A stretch of DNA of 64,000 bases from Paratinospora sagittata (GCA_035771175.1 CM069608.1:11008019-11072018), one strand, 5' to 3'. Shown: positions 11,930-24,724, counted from the first letter of the stretch. Notes: a model not told the origin generated them from the sequence alone. Made by a program: numbers and translations.

Positions 11930-14890
11930 ATGTGATTTTTTTTTTGAATAGAATATATCACATTATATACTTGCAAGTGCACAAGGTAAGTTGTAGTACT
12001 AGACAAGGTTGATCCACAATGATTGGAGAAAATACTTTTTTTTAAATAAATTTAATTATTCATTTACCATATAAGTTAAAGCAAATAAAATGTGATTTCT
12101 AACAACCTAAGTTCATTATAAAGCAACTAATCAAATAAACTAAATTGCAAAATTTAAATCTAACCCATGAATAAAGAAATGACCAAACAAAAACAAATAA
12201 AATAAAATTTGAAACCTAAAAAAAAAATGAAATAAAATAAAATAAAACAAAAACCTAAACACTAAAAACACGTTTAAGCCTAAAACAATATTGAAGTTAA
12301 AACTTAAATTACTAGCCTAAATGTTATAAAATAAAATAAGAATAAAAACTCTTAAAAAAAAACTAAAAACAATAAGTTCTTTTTTTCTTTTTCTTTTTTA
12401 AACTTAAAAATACTACCAATGATTCAAGAAGTGAAAGGAACTTTGAAAAAATAAATAAATATCCAAAATGTAATTAAAAAAAAATAAAAATAAATGAAGC
12501 ATGCAAATGACAAAAAAATATAAAAGAAAGATAACAAGAACAATCAATAATAAAAGGAAAATGAAAATATTTTATTAAATAAAAAGAAAGAAAAACTTAC
12601 AAAGATTCAATGTAATACCTAAGGTTTGCACAAAAAAAAAATTGAACTTCGGGCAAGGTGCCCGAACGTACCGGCAGGGTGCCCAAACGTAAGGGCAAGG
12701 TGCCCGAATCTTCAGGCGCATGCCCGAACCTTCGGGCACCCTTTTTTTCCTATTTAAGGAACCCCCCCTCCTCATTTCACACACCAAAATCACTTCTCCT
12801 TATGATTTTTCTTCTCTCTTTCACTAATTTTGAGTTTTTGTCTTCTCTTTTAAGACTCTCTTTCTGAGACTCTCTGTGCTGTGCAATGCAGTTCTGCTCG
12901 GGGGAAGGCGCCAGTTCTTGAAGGAATTTTTATCTGAAAGTGGGAAACGAAACATAGGTTTGCGTGTCTTATAACTTTTATTAAAGTTTACATTCATTTA
13001 TCATTATGTCTACTATTCATTTACATTGCATTATTGCGTATAATGTTTATACTTATCGTACTTATGTCTGTATATTTGGAGTTCATGTATTACACTGTTG
13101 CTATGCCGAATTAGTAGTCAATCCGGCTCAACCAGACTCAGTCTTGTCCTCAGTAACTTTAAAAAGTGAACAGGAGGCAGCGTGCCGCTCTAGATGATTG
13201 GTATTTAAGTAGACCTCGTGTCTCACCTCTCAACTGGAGACTGATCTGGTTGGTCTAATCTGAAAGCTATCAGCTTATACAAGTAATATTGAATGTCCTA
13301 ACCTTGCACGTGGTGATACCGACCCTGATAAAGGTCACCAGACGTTGCCAAATCCTATCTAATGTTAAGTAAAGATCGCACCAGTTCATGCATTGGCATC
13401 ATACATAAGCACCACTTAGGGACGTATGTGGTTTATGATTCGTAGAATAGTTAGAAGCAATGCTCAATATTCATTATATTTCTCTGGAGAAGGACGTACA
13501 ATGAGAACCCGGCTACTCCTGGGGAGGGACATCTGTACGTGAATTCAGAGCATCGTTCCTGAGGATGGGTGTACAATGAGAACCCGGCTACTCCTAAGGA
13601 GTGACATCTGTACATGAACTCATGCGACGTACAATCATGAAACCAATACAAGACGATGTCATGCATACATACATGTTGGATTGATTATGATGCTCTAATG
13701 TGTATTTATGATATTTGATTATGAAGTTTTCTTTATTAATTGTTATATTCATGAACTATTTTACCCACTGAGCGTGTAGCTCACCCCGTTGTTATCCAAT
13801 TTTTCACAGGAGATTAGAGTGGATTGGGTGCAGGTTTTTAGGCCTACATTTTTGTACCCTTTGTATTATTCATTGGGGATTTTGGGAAGATGTTCCCTTA
13901 ACTATTTTATGTACAAATATATTCTGAAATTAATGAAATTAGACTTGTACTTAATCGTGTTTTCGCGCACTCGGTTATTATTATAATGCATTCACGCCTC
14001 GTCCGTGAGTGTCCCGCCGGTTTAGGCGCGTCCGGGCAAGGTGTGACATTCAAGGCATAAGGTATTGTCATCTACCTTAGCCTTGAATCATACACCGAAC
14101 TTCTAGATTACTTCAAGCTCCAAAATAATAACGCAAAAATAAAAGAGAAATAAAACTCAGAGAGGATGGGCTCCATTCTCTTGAAATTTAACCCTATTTA
14201 TAGATGTGCCCACCTCTTGATTTCTAAAAACAAAAATAAATCCACCACCTATTATTCTCTAAAAATATCCTCTAAAAATGGTCATTTTCTAAATTACATA
14301 AATATTTTCTTTTTCAATCAAGAAAATAAGAAGAAGATTGTGCCCATATGTGGAGAAAATTCCTTTTTCTTCTTTTTGACATGTGTGACATTTTTTTTCT
14401 ACCATAAATGGTTGATATGAGCTCAATTAGATCTTCACCAAAGATTGCAATCATGTGGGCCCCATATTTCAAAATCTTTAAGTTGATTAGAATCCAATCA
14501 AACGGACTCGGATTGATCATTTAAGCCTTGTTGAATTTAACGCCTCAGCTTCTCCACATCTAGTCCATGTAGATATGTGGTGTTGATCTTCCTGAAATAT
14601 GCAATCTCATCCTTTGATCCTGAAAATATCTAAAAAATACTTGAAGACCAAGTGAGACACCAACATATCCAAAAATAAATAAAAGCTCAATGACCTTATT
14701 AAAAGAAAATTAAAATAAAAAATAAAAAATGCATTATTAATGTAGCCTAAAAATGACCTAAAAATCTAAAATGTGATGTAAAGATATTTTTATTATTTTT
14801 TCTATTTTTTATTCTTTTATTTTATTTTCTAGCCTAAAAGCACTAAAAATATGGGTAAAAATATGCAAAATTGTGACTTCATCAAACATG
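11930..14890 (-). mobile_element. unclassified non-coding element interrupting the copia LTR
   Basis: The block splits the copia LTR and holds a nested solo LTR at 12611-14048. Its left end has tatacttgcaagtgcacaag and a very A-rich body (12030-12600). Its right part (14049-14890) has a minus-strand TATA box (complement tctataaataggg near 14200). No coding domain is visible. It could be a large non-autonomous LTR derivative, but the ends were not defined well enough to call. Confidence 0.4.
12611..14048 (+). mobile_element. solo LTR of a Ty3/gypsy (Tekay-like) element
   Basis: It runs from TGTAATACCT to GGTGTGACA with a perfect ttcaa duplication at 12606-12610 and 14049-14053. Short palindromic blocks (gcccgaacg, ttcgggcac) lie at 12650-12745 just upstream of a TATA-like tatttaagg (about 12750). 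There is no internal region, so it is a recombination product. Confidence 0.92.
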
Positions 14891-15439
14891 CATTAAATTT
14901 ACCAACTTTGCATGGTTTTATCGTTTTACGTGTACTATTTTTAATGTTTCAATCATATGCTTAGTCGATTGATTAACACGTATTTAACTTGTTAATTATA
15001 CTTTAAAATTGTCAAAAATTGTTTTTAAAGTTAATCTATGTATTTGACAATGTCTTAAACTCATTATGTAAAAAATCGTGTTTCTTTCCCTTCGCAGTGA
15101 AGGAACACGTTTCTCTCTTAAGGAACGCGTTCCTGAGCATTTTCCCGAGACTTGGTATTTTTTTTATCAAAGTTTAATGAACGCGCTCCTTATAAGAGGA
15201 GCTCCTTATAAGAGGAACGCGTTCTTGTGGTTTTTTCTGAGAGTCAAAGTTTTCTGATCAGGGAAAAAGGAACGCGCTCCTTCAAGTAGAAACGTGCTTC
15301 TGTCGCCAAGGGCAAAATAAGAAAGTTTATAGAGTGAGTGGTTCTTGATGAAGGAACCCGTTCCTATGCCCAATGAACATATTAAGGAACGTGCTCATTA
15401 AGTAAGAAAGGCCCACCTTAATTCGAGGGAAATCTGATA

Positions 15440-16250
15440 TTTTTTGTAAAAATTCGCTAAATTAGAAAAGTTTTGAGATTTTTTGCATATATGCTTAAAT
15501 ATTTAGATTTATTGTAGTATAAGTTAAAAACTACTATAAATAGACACTTTTAATACATAAAATTACAAATAAATGACTTAACAAAATCAATCTTGTTAAG
15601 TGGGTTGATGAATTTAAAATGGTAGCTTTTGGTCTTAATTCCTTTTCTTTGTTTTAATATTTAATTTTGTGATGACTTGCTTATCGACCATATATTTTGC
15701 TAGTTTTAATTCCATCATGCTTACTTTATTAGTTTATTATTTAAATATATTATTTTTTTAATCTTGTTTTATAAGAGTTAACTAAAAGAAGATGACTTTG
15801 GGAACTCTTTTAATTTATTTTTAAGTTTTTATCTTGTTTCAACTTTATTTATTTATTTGCTTATTTTCTTCTCTTTTTGGTAAAGCATATCCCATAAATT
15901 ACGTAATTTGTTAGCTTGTTAAATTATTTTTTATAATTTATATTGTTATGTTGGTTGATGAAGTTGAAAATAATACATATTACATAATTATTGGTATTTC
16001 TTTGTTTTCTATTGATGAAATAACATTTTTTCACTTCTTTGTCGAATTTCATCAAATTTTTTCTAATTTTTTTCATTTTTTAATTGATAAATAGAAATTG
16101 TATCGAAGTTTAATTTTGTCAAATTTTTTGAATTTTATCGAATTATTTTGGCAAATTTTTGTATTTTTTATTTTACATCCACTTCGCACTTCGAAGGTAA
16201 AAAAAAGGAAAAAAATTCGTGGAAGTTCGTTGAATTTTGGAGAATTTTTA
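15440..16250. repeat. AT-rich dispersed repeat, copy 1
   Basis: This stretch matches, in reverse complement, 54650-55400. Shared landmarks are tgcatatatgcttaaatatt (about 15485), the block around 'aatcttgttaagtgggttg' (15587-15606) and 'cgaatttcatcaaattttt' near 16045. The last 70 bases (about 16180-16250) resemble the opposite terminal part of copy 2, as if the unit were circularly permuted or once tandem. No coding capacity is seen. Confidence 0.6.
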
Positions 16251-16254
16251 AACC

Positions 16255-17870
16255 ATGATTATGGCATAGAAGATTTGCACATGTTAGTATGTATAATATA
16301 TCCAGGCTTGTTAGACATGAACTTGCAAAGGGCATTCCTAAAGGAGTGTACTTAAAAGATAAGGTTTGTGAACCTTGAGTGTTCTTTCTTTCTCGTAAGC
16401 ACGAAAGTGTTATGTGTTTGTTATTGTTGATGACTATTCTCACTTTGCTTGGGTGTTCTTTCGTTCTCATAAGCATGAAGTATGTGATATTTTTGTAAAA
16501 TATTTTGATAGGGTAGAAAATGAGAAAGGTTACAAAATCACTATAATTAGAAGTGATAGGAGAATTTGTGAACAAAAATTTAGACCAAAACGGAGTAGTA
16601 GAGAGAAAGAATAGGACTCTACAATAGATGTGTAGAACAATGCTTTGTGAATATAATATTGCTACAGACTTTTGGACAAAGGCTATTAACACCGCATGCT
16701 ATATAATGAATAGAACTTTAATTAGAAAAAACATAAAAAAGACTCCATATGAATTATGAAAAGGCTGCCCAACATTAAACACTTTAAGGTCTTTGGATGT
16801 AAGTGTTACGTCTTAAATGCAAGGATAATTTGGATAAATTTGATCCAAAATCAGACATAGGCATTTTCCTAGGATACTCTTCCCATAGCAAACCTTATAG
16901 AGTTTTTAATAAGACATCTAGAGTAGTAGAAGAGTCAATCCATGTGAATTTTGATGAATATGACTCTAAAGAGAATTCATGAAAATCTGGAAAATCTAGA
17001 TTTGAATGATGATGATGAAACTCCTATGAATTCCATGGACATTGAAGAAAATGATCAAAATACACAAGTCCCTAAGAATTCTAGACTCTTAATAGATCAT
17101 CCCAAAGAAGAAACTTTGGAAGACATATCCAAGGGAGTGTCTACTAGAGCTGCACTTAACAAGGATCAAGGGCATGTAGCCTTTGTATCACAAATAGAAC
17201 CTACTAAGGTTGAATATGCTCTAAATGATGAGAATTGGATTCTTGTCAAGCAAGAAGAACTAGGACACTTTTCTAGAAACAATGTATGAGAATTAGTGCC
17301 TAGACCTTCTCATGAATCCATCATTGGTACTAAATGGGTGTTTTGAAACAAAAAGGATAATAAAGGAATTATAGTGAGAAATAAGGCTAGATTAGTGGGT
17401 CAAGGGTATAATTAAGATGAAGGAATAGATTATGAGGAAGCCTTTGCACTAGTAGCAAGATTAGAGACAATTAGAATGTTATTGGCCTATGCTTGCTATA
17501 AAGATTTTCTACTATACCAAATGGACGTGAAAAGGGCATTTTCGAACGAGTACATAAATGAAGAAGTATATGTGGAACAACCTCCAGGTTTGGAGGATTT
17601 TCAAAACCTGGACTATGTGTTTAAGCTTCATAAGGCTTTACCTGGTTTAAGACAAGCTCCTAGAGCTTGGTATGATAGGCTAAACACATTTCTTCTAGAA
17701 CATGAGTTTCACAAAGGAAAAATAAATCCAACCTTGTTCATTTAGCACAAAGATGATGATATGTTGCTTGTACAGATATATGTTGACGACATTATCTTTG
17801 GTGCCTCAAATCATCTCTGCAAAGAATTTTCAAAATTAATGTAAGATGAATTTGAGATGAGCATTGATGA
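16255..17870 (+). pseudogene. Ty1/copia pol remnant: pre-integrase, integrase, reverse transcriptase
   Basis: In order: a pre-integrase segment (KGVYLKDKVCEP at about 16330), the start of the integrase core (FVIVDDYSHFAWVFF, 16414 on), an ERKNRTL-like end near 16600, a linker, then reverse transcriptase (GTKWVF at 17323, QMDVKRAF at 17520, PPGLEDF, LPGLRQAPRAWYDRL, and YVDDIIFGAS at 17780). In-frame stops (for example 17287, 17344 and 17743) and frameshifts interrupt it, and it stops before RNase H. The sequence style is that of Sirevirus/Tork-like copia elements, which fits the copia LTRs to its left. Confidence 0.85.
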
Positions 17871-19097
17871 GTTAGTTATTTAGACATGTTTAGAGTGTGT
17901 TTTAGATGAGTTTTAGGATGTTTTATTCGTTATTTATGTTAGTTTATGCTAGTTTTGATATATTTGTTAGTTTAGGCATATTTTGGTATTTTATGTTTAA
18001 TTTCGGTTTTTATTTTCATAAGTTGGTTTATTTGAATCAATAAGTGTGTTAACAATTAGTTTTGATTTTGTTTTGTAGGTATTTTGATGAGTGGAAAGTT
18101 CATTTGGATGATAGAAACATGTATAAGATGTTGGAAGGAAGGTATAAGGTCAAAACAAGTCAAGAATCCATGAAAAAATGGCTAAAAGTCCACAAAAAAA
18201 AGCAGAAAAAACAATGAGTGGGTGCCACAACGCCCATGGTGGGCGTCGCGGCACTGGGGAGCGGACAGAAAATAAAAATTGCACGATTTTGAAGATTTCA
18301 CCATATCTTGGGCTATACATCTCCGAATTGGATGCCCTTTTTTTTACTTCTTAACATCAAGGACTACAAGGAGAGGGGGTTTTGAAGGAAAAAAAAAAAG
18401 GAGTTGACGACTAGGGTTGAAGGAAGGAAAAGAAGATCAAGTTCAAAGAGAAGGAGATTCTTCATCATCAATTTCTCTCTTCCTCTAGTTTGTTTCCATT
18501 ATCTAGATTGATGTTCATACCATTATTTCTTCTTTTGATGTCTTTAGTTATGAACTAAATTCTCTCTCTAGAGGTGTAGGTTGATCCAAACTTAAACTAT
18601 GTCATGGTTTTAATGTTTTGATTATTTCATTAATGAAGTTTACTAGTTTATTTGTAATTTTTTGGGTTTAATGCTTTTAATCTCATGATCACGGATTGAA
18701 CGATTCTAGACTTGGAGGGCGACACTTGAGAGAGGGATTTCCAGGTTGGAACAAGAGAATTATAACTTAAGTTAGTCATAGAATCGAGAGATTTATGATG
18801 TATTTCAAAGTCCTAGAAGAAAACCATAGATCTTAAGGAGTTGCTAGGTTGTTGGGTTTTATCGAGAGATCGAACTCACTTCTCTAATGATATGTTCTAA
18901 TTCGACACTCGAGATAGGGCATTAAATACATTGGGGTTTTCGACTTATGAACTAGGAAACTAAGTTAATGATAATCACATGTATAGGCATAGTTGAGAGC
19001 GAGGAGAGATCGAACCTCTAGACCCTTCTCGTATTGATTTTTCCAAATTTTCATTCATTTGCCATTCTACTTTTCAGTAACTAGCAAACTCAAAATG
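17871..19097 (+). repeat. LTR-like or untranslated repeat sequence, family not recognised
   Basis: No reading frame is supported. A GC-rich hairpin (acgccca tgg tgggcgt, 18230-18246) lies in the first half. A repeated phrase gagagatcgaac occurs at 18862 and about 19005. The layout resembles the LTR and leader of an LTR retroelement, but no terminal TG/CA pair or primer site was found. Confidence 0.35.
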
Positions 19098-19114
19098 CCA
19101 GATATCAAAATGAG

Positions 19115-19513
19115 ATGCTACAAGACATCTCAAGGTCTCAGCAAAATCTTACTCTCCAGGTCCTGTTGCAAAATAATCTTCATTCACAGCTTTTTTCTGC
19201 TATCACTACTCGAATTGATCAGTTGAATTATGAGATGCAGCAACTCACCTCTCCAATCATAGATATTTCTCAGATCTCTCTATACCTGGATCCTCGAGTA
19301 AGAGGGAAGAATTCTCTTGAGGCTCAATTAAGACAAATCTCTCAAACACTGCTACCAGTCCCTACGGCACCCCTATATTCTGAGTTGTTAACTCCATATC
19401 AGCCCAATATTGTGCCCCAACCACTTTTTACAGGGACTAGCCTGTTGCTTTCATTGTTTCCTCCATCTTATGTTGCCAAGATGAAGGTTGATCAGGAAGA
19501 ACGTTCGATGTAA
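19115..19513 (+). pseudogene. first coding block of the pararetrovirus remnant
   Basis: This is an open stretch of 132 codons, rich in Gln, Leu and Pro, with a heptad-like start (MLQDISRSQQNLTLQVLLQ) compatible with a short coiled coil. No domain is recognised with confidence. It is assigned to the viral remnant because it runs directly into the coat-protein-like block, with stops and shifts between them. Confidence 0.35.
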
Positions 19514-19839
19514 AAATCTTTTTCAAGGTCGCCTCTTAGACCTCCTGTTCGATATTTAGCACGACCTGACAAAGGCAAACAAGTCATTTTTCTTGCTGAC
19601 GAACCTGAAATTGACATTCAAGCATCTTCAACTACCAGCACCTTCCAGACTTATATGAAAATCCAATTTGTAGACTACTAAGATTACTTGCAAAGGAAGA
19701 CCAACGATTCCAACTGACTATCAATATGACCAGCCTGTATCTCACAAATGAAGACGATCTTACGGGCGACACCCCAACAAATCTTTTCCCTCTGACCACA
19801 CTTCTCATACATCTTCTACTTCTCCCAGCTCCGAACCCA

Positions 19840-20420
19840 TGGTCTTGGTTAATGAGGTAGATGAAGAAGAAGATTTTGCTCCTGAAGAAACTATGGATGA
19901 TCCTCCCCATGAATCTATCAACATCAAGCCAAAAAATAAATCTAATGGAGGAAATTTTACTACGTTTAATCTTGACAAATTTCCTTTCTCCAATTGGCCA
20001 ATATTTTTTCATGATATGTTTGTCTTGGGCTCAGTCTGAACTCTTAAAACTTGACTCAACCGAAGAAATGGTCATCCAAAGGTTAGTCACTAGACTCTTT
20101 GGAAGTCTCTGAGACTGGTGGGTCGCTCTTCAGGAATATCGACAACTTATGATGCTTCGACTTTCTGTTGAATAGCTTATCTCTGTTATTTATACGACTT
20201 TTCTCGGTGAAGCCAGGAATGACGTCATGGTAGCTCGAGATAAGTTTCTTAAAATGAAGTGTTGCTCCTATGCACAAAAAGATTTGGAGACTCGTTATAC
20301 AAAAATTTCACGATTATTTTATCTCATTCGACATCACTGGATTGGATTTGTTCTTGACAAACTAAGGCTCGATTATTATATGTTTCAAGTTATTGTTAAT
20401 GGTAGCCATATAAGCGAGGA
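19840..20420 (+). pseudogene. coat-protein-like block of the pararetrovirus remnant
   Basis: The frame changes several times. An acidic stretch (NEVDEEEDFAPEE) is followed by a region whose pieces read FTTFNLDKFPFSNWP, then VARDKFLKMKCCSYAQKDLE, then RLFYLI. This order is typical of the capsid region of plant pararetroviruses (petuvirus- and florendovirus-like). Several stops and shifts make it non-functional. Confidence 0.5.
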
Positions 20421-20472
20421 CTAGACAAGGTTTTACAAATTCCTTCTGAAGTTTACCACTCATAATCAATGG

Positions 20473-20919
20473 ATGCAAGAGTTCTCCCAATGGAGACAAA
20501 GATATTTAACAGTTATATTATTTGCACCCATTACTACTCATGCAGGGACAAGTTATCCCCCTCCTGATGATGAGGATGACCCAGCCTCCGGGACTGAACG
20601 AGTATTCTTTTACAAAGTTCTCAGATCTTCATTCAGTTACTTACGATACCGACCAACTTATCTCGAAATTCGACAAAATTTTTGGCAAAACATTCCACTT
20701 GATTTTCTTCCTCCATCATTCCCATGGTGTCCCATCGTCCCAAAATTACAAGAGTTCCAGCATGGTCTCTGTACTTGGAACCTTCGGGCAGAAATCTTCA
20801 CTCCTCCAATGGATTATTCATTTCTACTTGGGCGTGCAGGACAAGATCAAGCTCACAATCCTCTTTACGCAGAACTCACACAGCTCCTACAGGACTTTGT
20901 TGCACACAATCCAAGGTAA
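20473..20919 (+). pseudogene. C-terminal coding block of the pararetrovirus remnant
   Basis: This is an open frame of 148 codons starting MQEFSQWRQRYLTV, with a Pro/Asp-rich segment (YPPPDDEDDPAS) and a Trp/Pro-rich remainder. No catalytic motif is seen. Its place just before the promoter region suggests it is the end of the viral polyprotein. The assignment is by position and style only. Confidence 0.35.
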
Positions 20920-21224
20920 CTCGAACAACTCTATCATCTTGATCCAGTGGATCTCTGGGATGATTTTGACCACCTACAGTCCTCCTCCTCTGATCAAGAC
21001 TGAAAGCCAGTTGTCCTAGACACAAGTTGCAAAAGCAGATTCTCCTTGTCTACAAAATCACAGAAAAGTAGATTCCTCTTATCCATAAAAAAGACCTCCA
21101 GGTTAGATCTCCAGCTTATCTTGTACGAAAAAATGGATTCCTCCTGTCAGCACTACGGAAGGAGATTCGCGCATGCCTTCAACCGACTTCAGCCATCTTC
21201 AAATCTGTCTATTTCGAGCTCTCT

Positions 21225-21234
21225 CTATAAATAG
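21225..21234 (+). promoter_or_regulatory. TATA box of the pararetrovirus remnant
   Basis: ctataaatag follows the last coding block and precedes a leader-like, non-coding stretch. This is where the pregenomic RNA promoter of plant pararetroviruses lies. Activity is unknown. Confidence 0.5.
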
Positions 21235-21686
21235 CCTCAGTTTCCATCTTAAGAAGGCATAACTGGGGAGAGAAATAAGAATCAGTTATCTACTTGTCCC
21301 ATCCTTCTTGTCCATTTGCAACTATTTAAAGTGTGTTTTCCAGCTTTGTAATGTTGTCTCGTTTAGGTGTCCTTCCTATTTGGGCTATTGTCTTAATCAT
21401 TGTGTTCTTTCTTCTATTAGTTATTCTATGTTGTTGTTGTTGTATTATTGTTATATGAGATGATTCTGACTGTTCAGATTCTTGAATATTAGTGTAATTT
21501 GCTTAAACAGTATCATTGCTAAGTAGCAAAGCAAACCCAACTCCTGATATCTCAACTGAGACATTATGATCCAAGTCTGCCAACTATCTGTGTATTGGAA
21601 AGAAAACTCAGAAGTCACAACCAAGCACTTAGTGTGTTATTTGGTTACAGTCAGTACACCGACTATCCTGCGAGTAAAATACACGT

Positions 21687-21787
21687 ACATTAATATATAT
21701 ATATATATATATATTGATATATTATCTCAATTAGATAATACATCATGTAATATTATATGTATATATCTTTTATATAATATTATATGT

Positions 21788-21841
<54 letters not shown>

Positions 21842-22040
21842 TTCATATATAAAATCATATATCTTATATTATCTTTATATCTTGTATATATCTTATATAT
21901 TATAATATTGACATTATAATATACATATATCTTGTATCACATGATTAACATTGTAATATTAACATTATATATATGTATCTTTTATAATATTAACATTATG
22001 TTCATATGTGAATGTTAATATTATATATATTAATAACACT
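21687..22040. repeat. AT-dinucleotide microsatellite region
   Basis: Long (TA)n runs lie at 21692-21712 and 21790-21836, with degenerate TATAT/ATATTA sequence to 22040. It is non-coding. Confidence 0.9.
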
Positions 22041-23278
22041 ATAATAATGATTTAAAAGTATGACATCCTACCCTGTCATGTAGTTATTGTTGGAGAAAAT
22101 GTGAGAGATTTTGGAGTGACAAAAGGGGTGAGCTTAAAGCCCAGTAATTGGATATCGCCTATCCACCATCATATATTTATCAATACAATTAAATGGCAAT
22201 GCAATTTAAATAACAACATGATAACATGATTTCAGTAAACAACATACATTGAGACATAATGGCATATAATTAAAATAATCATGTTCATCTATCAATATGC
22301 TTGCATTTTGAAAACCATTCACTCAATACAGACTCGTACACGATAGTCGAGTGAGAGCCAAGTCATCGCCCCTACATGTGCACTCAAGTCTACAATAAGT
22401 GAATTAAACTAGGTAGTCCATCCTTGTGGTTAACCTCACCTTGGGAACTTCCAATAGTTCAACCCCCGTGTGAACTACATATTTGATCCCATGAGAAATC
22501 TTCCGGTAGTTCAACTCTGTGGACCACCTCCACACTTGAACTACATACTCATTCTCACACCCTAACCATGAGAATACACCATCTATCAAAACCCATGCAT
22601 TTTCATGATATTAAATATAAGCATGACATTTTCAAACAATAAACATTCATACATGCAAACAATATCATAACATGCTTCATGATGCCAAAAATAGTATTTC
22701 TAGCTATGATGATACACATATGATGGGGGAACGAAATTCTACTCACAGTGGTTTCGTTTCCAAATCTAAGCCTCGACCACATTACACTAGGAATCTCGAT
22801 TCACATTGGTTCTTCACCTCCTATCATACATAAAACTATTCTTAGTCCATTATGTCCATCTTACACAGTCAAACACAACTTCATTTAATATTTCCATATT
22901 ACCGATCTATGTTCACTTTTCACTTGTCTAGAACCTTCAACCTTCCTTTAAGGTTCTCATGGTGATTCATTAATGTTTAAGTGTTTTCCATACACAAGAA
23001 TCACCCCTACTAGTTTAAGACTATTATAATCATTCTAGATCAATAAAATCATACATAACCCTTTAAGCCTTGTCAATGATTCTCATACCCATTTGTAGAG
23101 ACAAAAGGGCATTTAGGTTTCATTCATGGTTTCCCATACATCTCACTTGGGTTTTAAGTGTTTTTGCACACCCAAGATCATTCATAGTTCATTGCCCTCC
23201 ACTTAATCGTCGTATTTCAAGGGTTTTGTGTAATACCCTTTCTTTCACAAAAAAAAAAAAAAAAATTTACTATTTGAC

Positions 23279-23668
23279 AGAACGTTCAGGTGCACGCCCG
23301 AACGTTCAGGCGCACGCCCGAACGTTCAGGCGCAGGCCAGAACGTTCAGGCGCTTGACAGAACGTTCAGGCGCATGCCAGAACGTTCAGGCGCATGACAG
23401 AACGTTCAGGCGCATGACAGAACGTTTACAGGCGCAATGCATGCCCAAACGTTCAGGCGCATGCCAGAACGTTCAGGCGCAATGCATGCCCAAACGTTCA
23501 GGCGCATGCCAGAACGTTCAGGCGCAAGGAATGCCAGAACGTTCAGGCATGCCAGAATGTTCAGGCGCATGCCAGAACGTTCAGGCGCATGCCAGAACGT
23601 ACAGGCGCATGCCAGAACGTTCAGGCGCATGCTAGAACGTACAGGCGCATGCCCGAACGTTCAGGCGC
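23279..23668. repeat. 20-base minisatellite in U3, about 19 copies
   Basis: The unit AACGTTCAGGCGCATGCCAG repeats about 19 times, with some units lengthened by 'aatgcatgc'. Each contains the AACGTT palindrome. It ends ten bases before the TATA box. The 3' LTR array has only about 14 units. Confidence 0.95.
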
Positions 23669-23677
23669 AAAAATCTC

Positions 23678-23685
23678 TATATAAG
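23678..23685 (+). promoter_or_regulatory. TATA box of the gypsy 5' LTR
   Basis: tatataag lies immediately after the minisatellite and before a pyrimidine-rich stretch (cctcctcatttctcattcct) where transcription probably starts. The same box is at about 32942-32949 in the 3' LTR. Confidence 0.75.
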
Positions 23686-24724
23686 AAACCTCCTCATTTC
23701 TCATTCCTCACACCAAATCACCTTCTCTTGTGAATTTCTTTTCCTTTCCACGCATTCTAAGTTTTTGAGACTCTCTGTCCGAGACTCTCGGTGCGGTGCA
23801 ACAAAGTTCTATCCGGAGGAAAGCGCCAGATCTGAAAGAAGAAGTTTTATCTGAAGGTGGGGAACGAAACATAGGTTTGCGTGTTTCATAACTTTTATTA
23901 AAGTTTACGTTCAATTATTATTATGTCTACTATTCATTTACACTGCATTATGTCATATACTGTTTATACTGCCGCACATATACCTGTATATTTGGAATTC
24001 ATGTATTGCACTGTTATAATGCCGGATTTGTGGTCAATCTGACGCAACTAGACTCGGTCTTGTCCTCAGTAACTTTAAATAGTGAACGGGAGGCAGCGGG
24101 CTGCTCTAGGGGATTGGTATTTAAGCAGACCTTGTGTCTCACCTCTCAACTGGGGACTGATCTAGTTGGTCTTATTGAAAGCTATCAGCTTATACAGTAA
24201 TACTGAATGTCCTAATCTTGCACGTCGTGATACCGACCCTAATAAGGATCACCAGACGTGCCAAAGTCAGTCTAAATGTCAAGAAAAACTAGACCAGTTC
24301 ATGCATTGGCATCATACATATCACCACCTAGGGACGTATATGGTTTATGACTCATAGAATAGTTAGGAGCATTGCTCACTATTCATTATATTAATTGTTA
24401 TACTCATGCACTATTTACCCACTGAGCGCGTTAAGCTCACTCCATTATTATCCAATCTTTCACAGGAAATTAGAGTGGATTGGGTGCAGGTTATGGGGCC
24501 CACATTTTGTACCCTTTGTATGATTCATTGGGAATTTTGGGAGTATGTTCCCTTGACCATTTTATGTACAAAAGTATTCTGAATTAAATGAAATCAGATT
24601 TGTACTGTGTATACTGTATTTTCGCTGCGCACTCTGTTGTTACCATTGTAATTGTTCGAAATGCACGCCCCGTCCATGAGTGTACCGCCGGTTTAGGCTC
24701 GTCCGGGCGGGGTGTGACATTTAA

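Larger units (their letters stand above)
7107..15440 (+). mobile_element. Ty1/copia LTR in three pieces (7107-7164, 11584-11930, 14890-15440)
   Basis: The pieces line up in order with the LTR at 1978: TGTAACTACCCTCACC start at 7107; 'ctctttgacgtagttg' resumes at 11588; 'accaactttgcatgg' resumes at 14900; and the GGAACGCG palindrome array is at 15095-15400. The intervening blocks are a gypsy remnant (7165-11583) and an unclassified element (about 11930-14890). Similarity stops near 15440, where an AT-rich repeat begins, so the 3' end is lost. Confidence 0.7.
19098..21560 (+). mobile_element. endogenous pararetrovirus remnant (Caulimoviridae-like)
   Basis: The segment holds three broken coding blocks (19115-19513, 19840-20420, 20473-20919) followed by a promoter-like stretch with a TATA box (ctataaatag, 21225-21234). 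The middle block has the coat-protein-like pattern of plant pararetroviruses, with the KMKCCSYAQKDL phrase near 20250-20290. Reverse transcriptase is absent, so the middle of the viral genome has been deleted. It is an old, defective integrated copy. Confidence 0.55.
23229..24719 (+). mobile_element. 5' LTR of the full-length gypsy element
   Basis: 1491 bases from TGTAATACCC to GGTGTGACA. U3 holds an A-run, then the 20-base minisatellite (23279-23668) and a TATA box. Compared with the 3' LTR and the solo LTRs it lacks about 207 bases at 24392 (equivalent to 33694-33900). Confidence 0.95.

Noticed and set aside
21566..21919. 117-codon frame of Ile and Tyr
   Set aside because: It is a translation of the (TA)n microsatellite.
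23279..23668. CRISPR-like regular repeats
   Set aside because: The units are directly adjacent with no unique spacers, and the locus is a plant LTR.
23340..23733. Open frames on both strands with a repeating MPERSGACQNVQAH-like peptide
   Set aside because: They are produced by the 20-base minisatellite, which stays open in several frames; the same happens in the 3' LTR. There is no start context or conservation.
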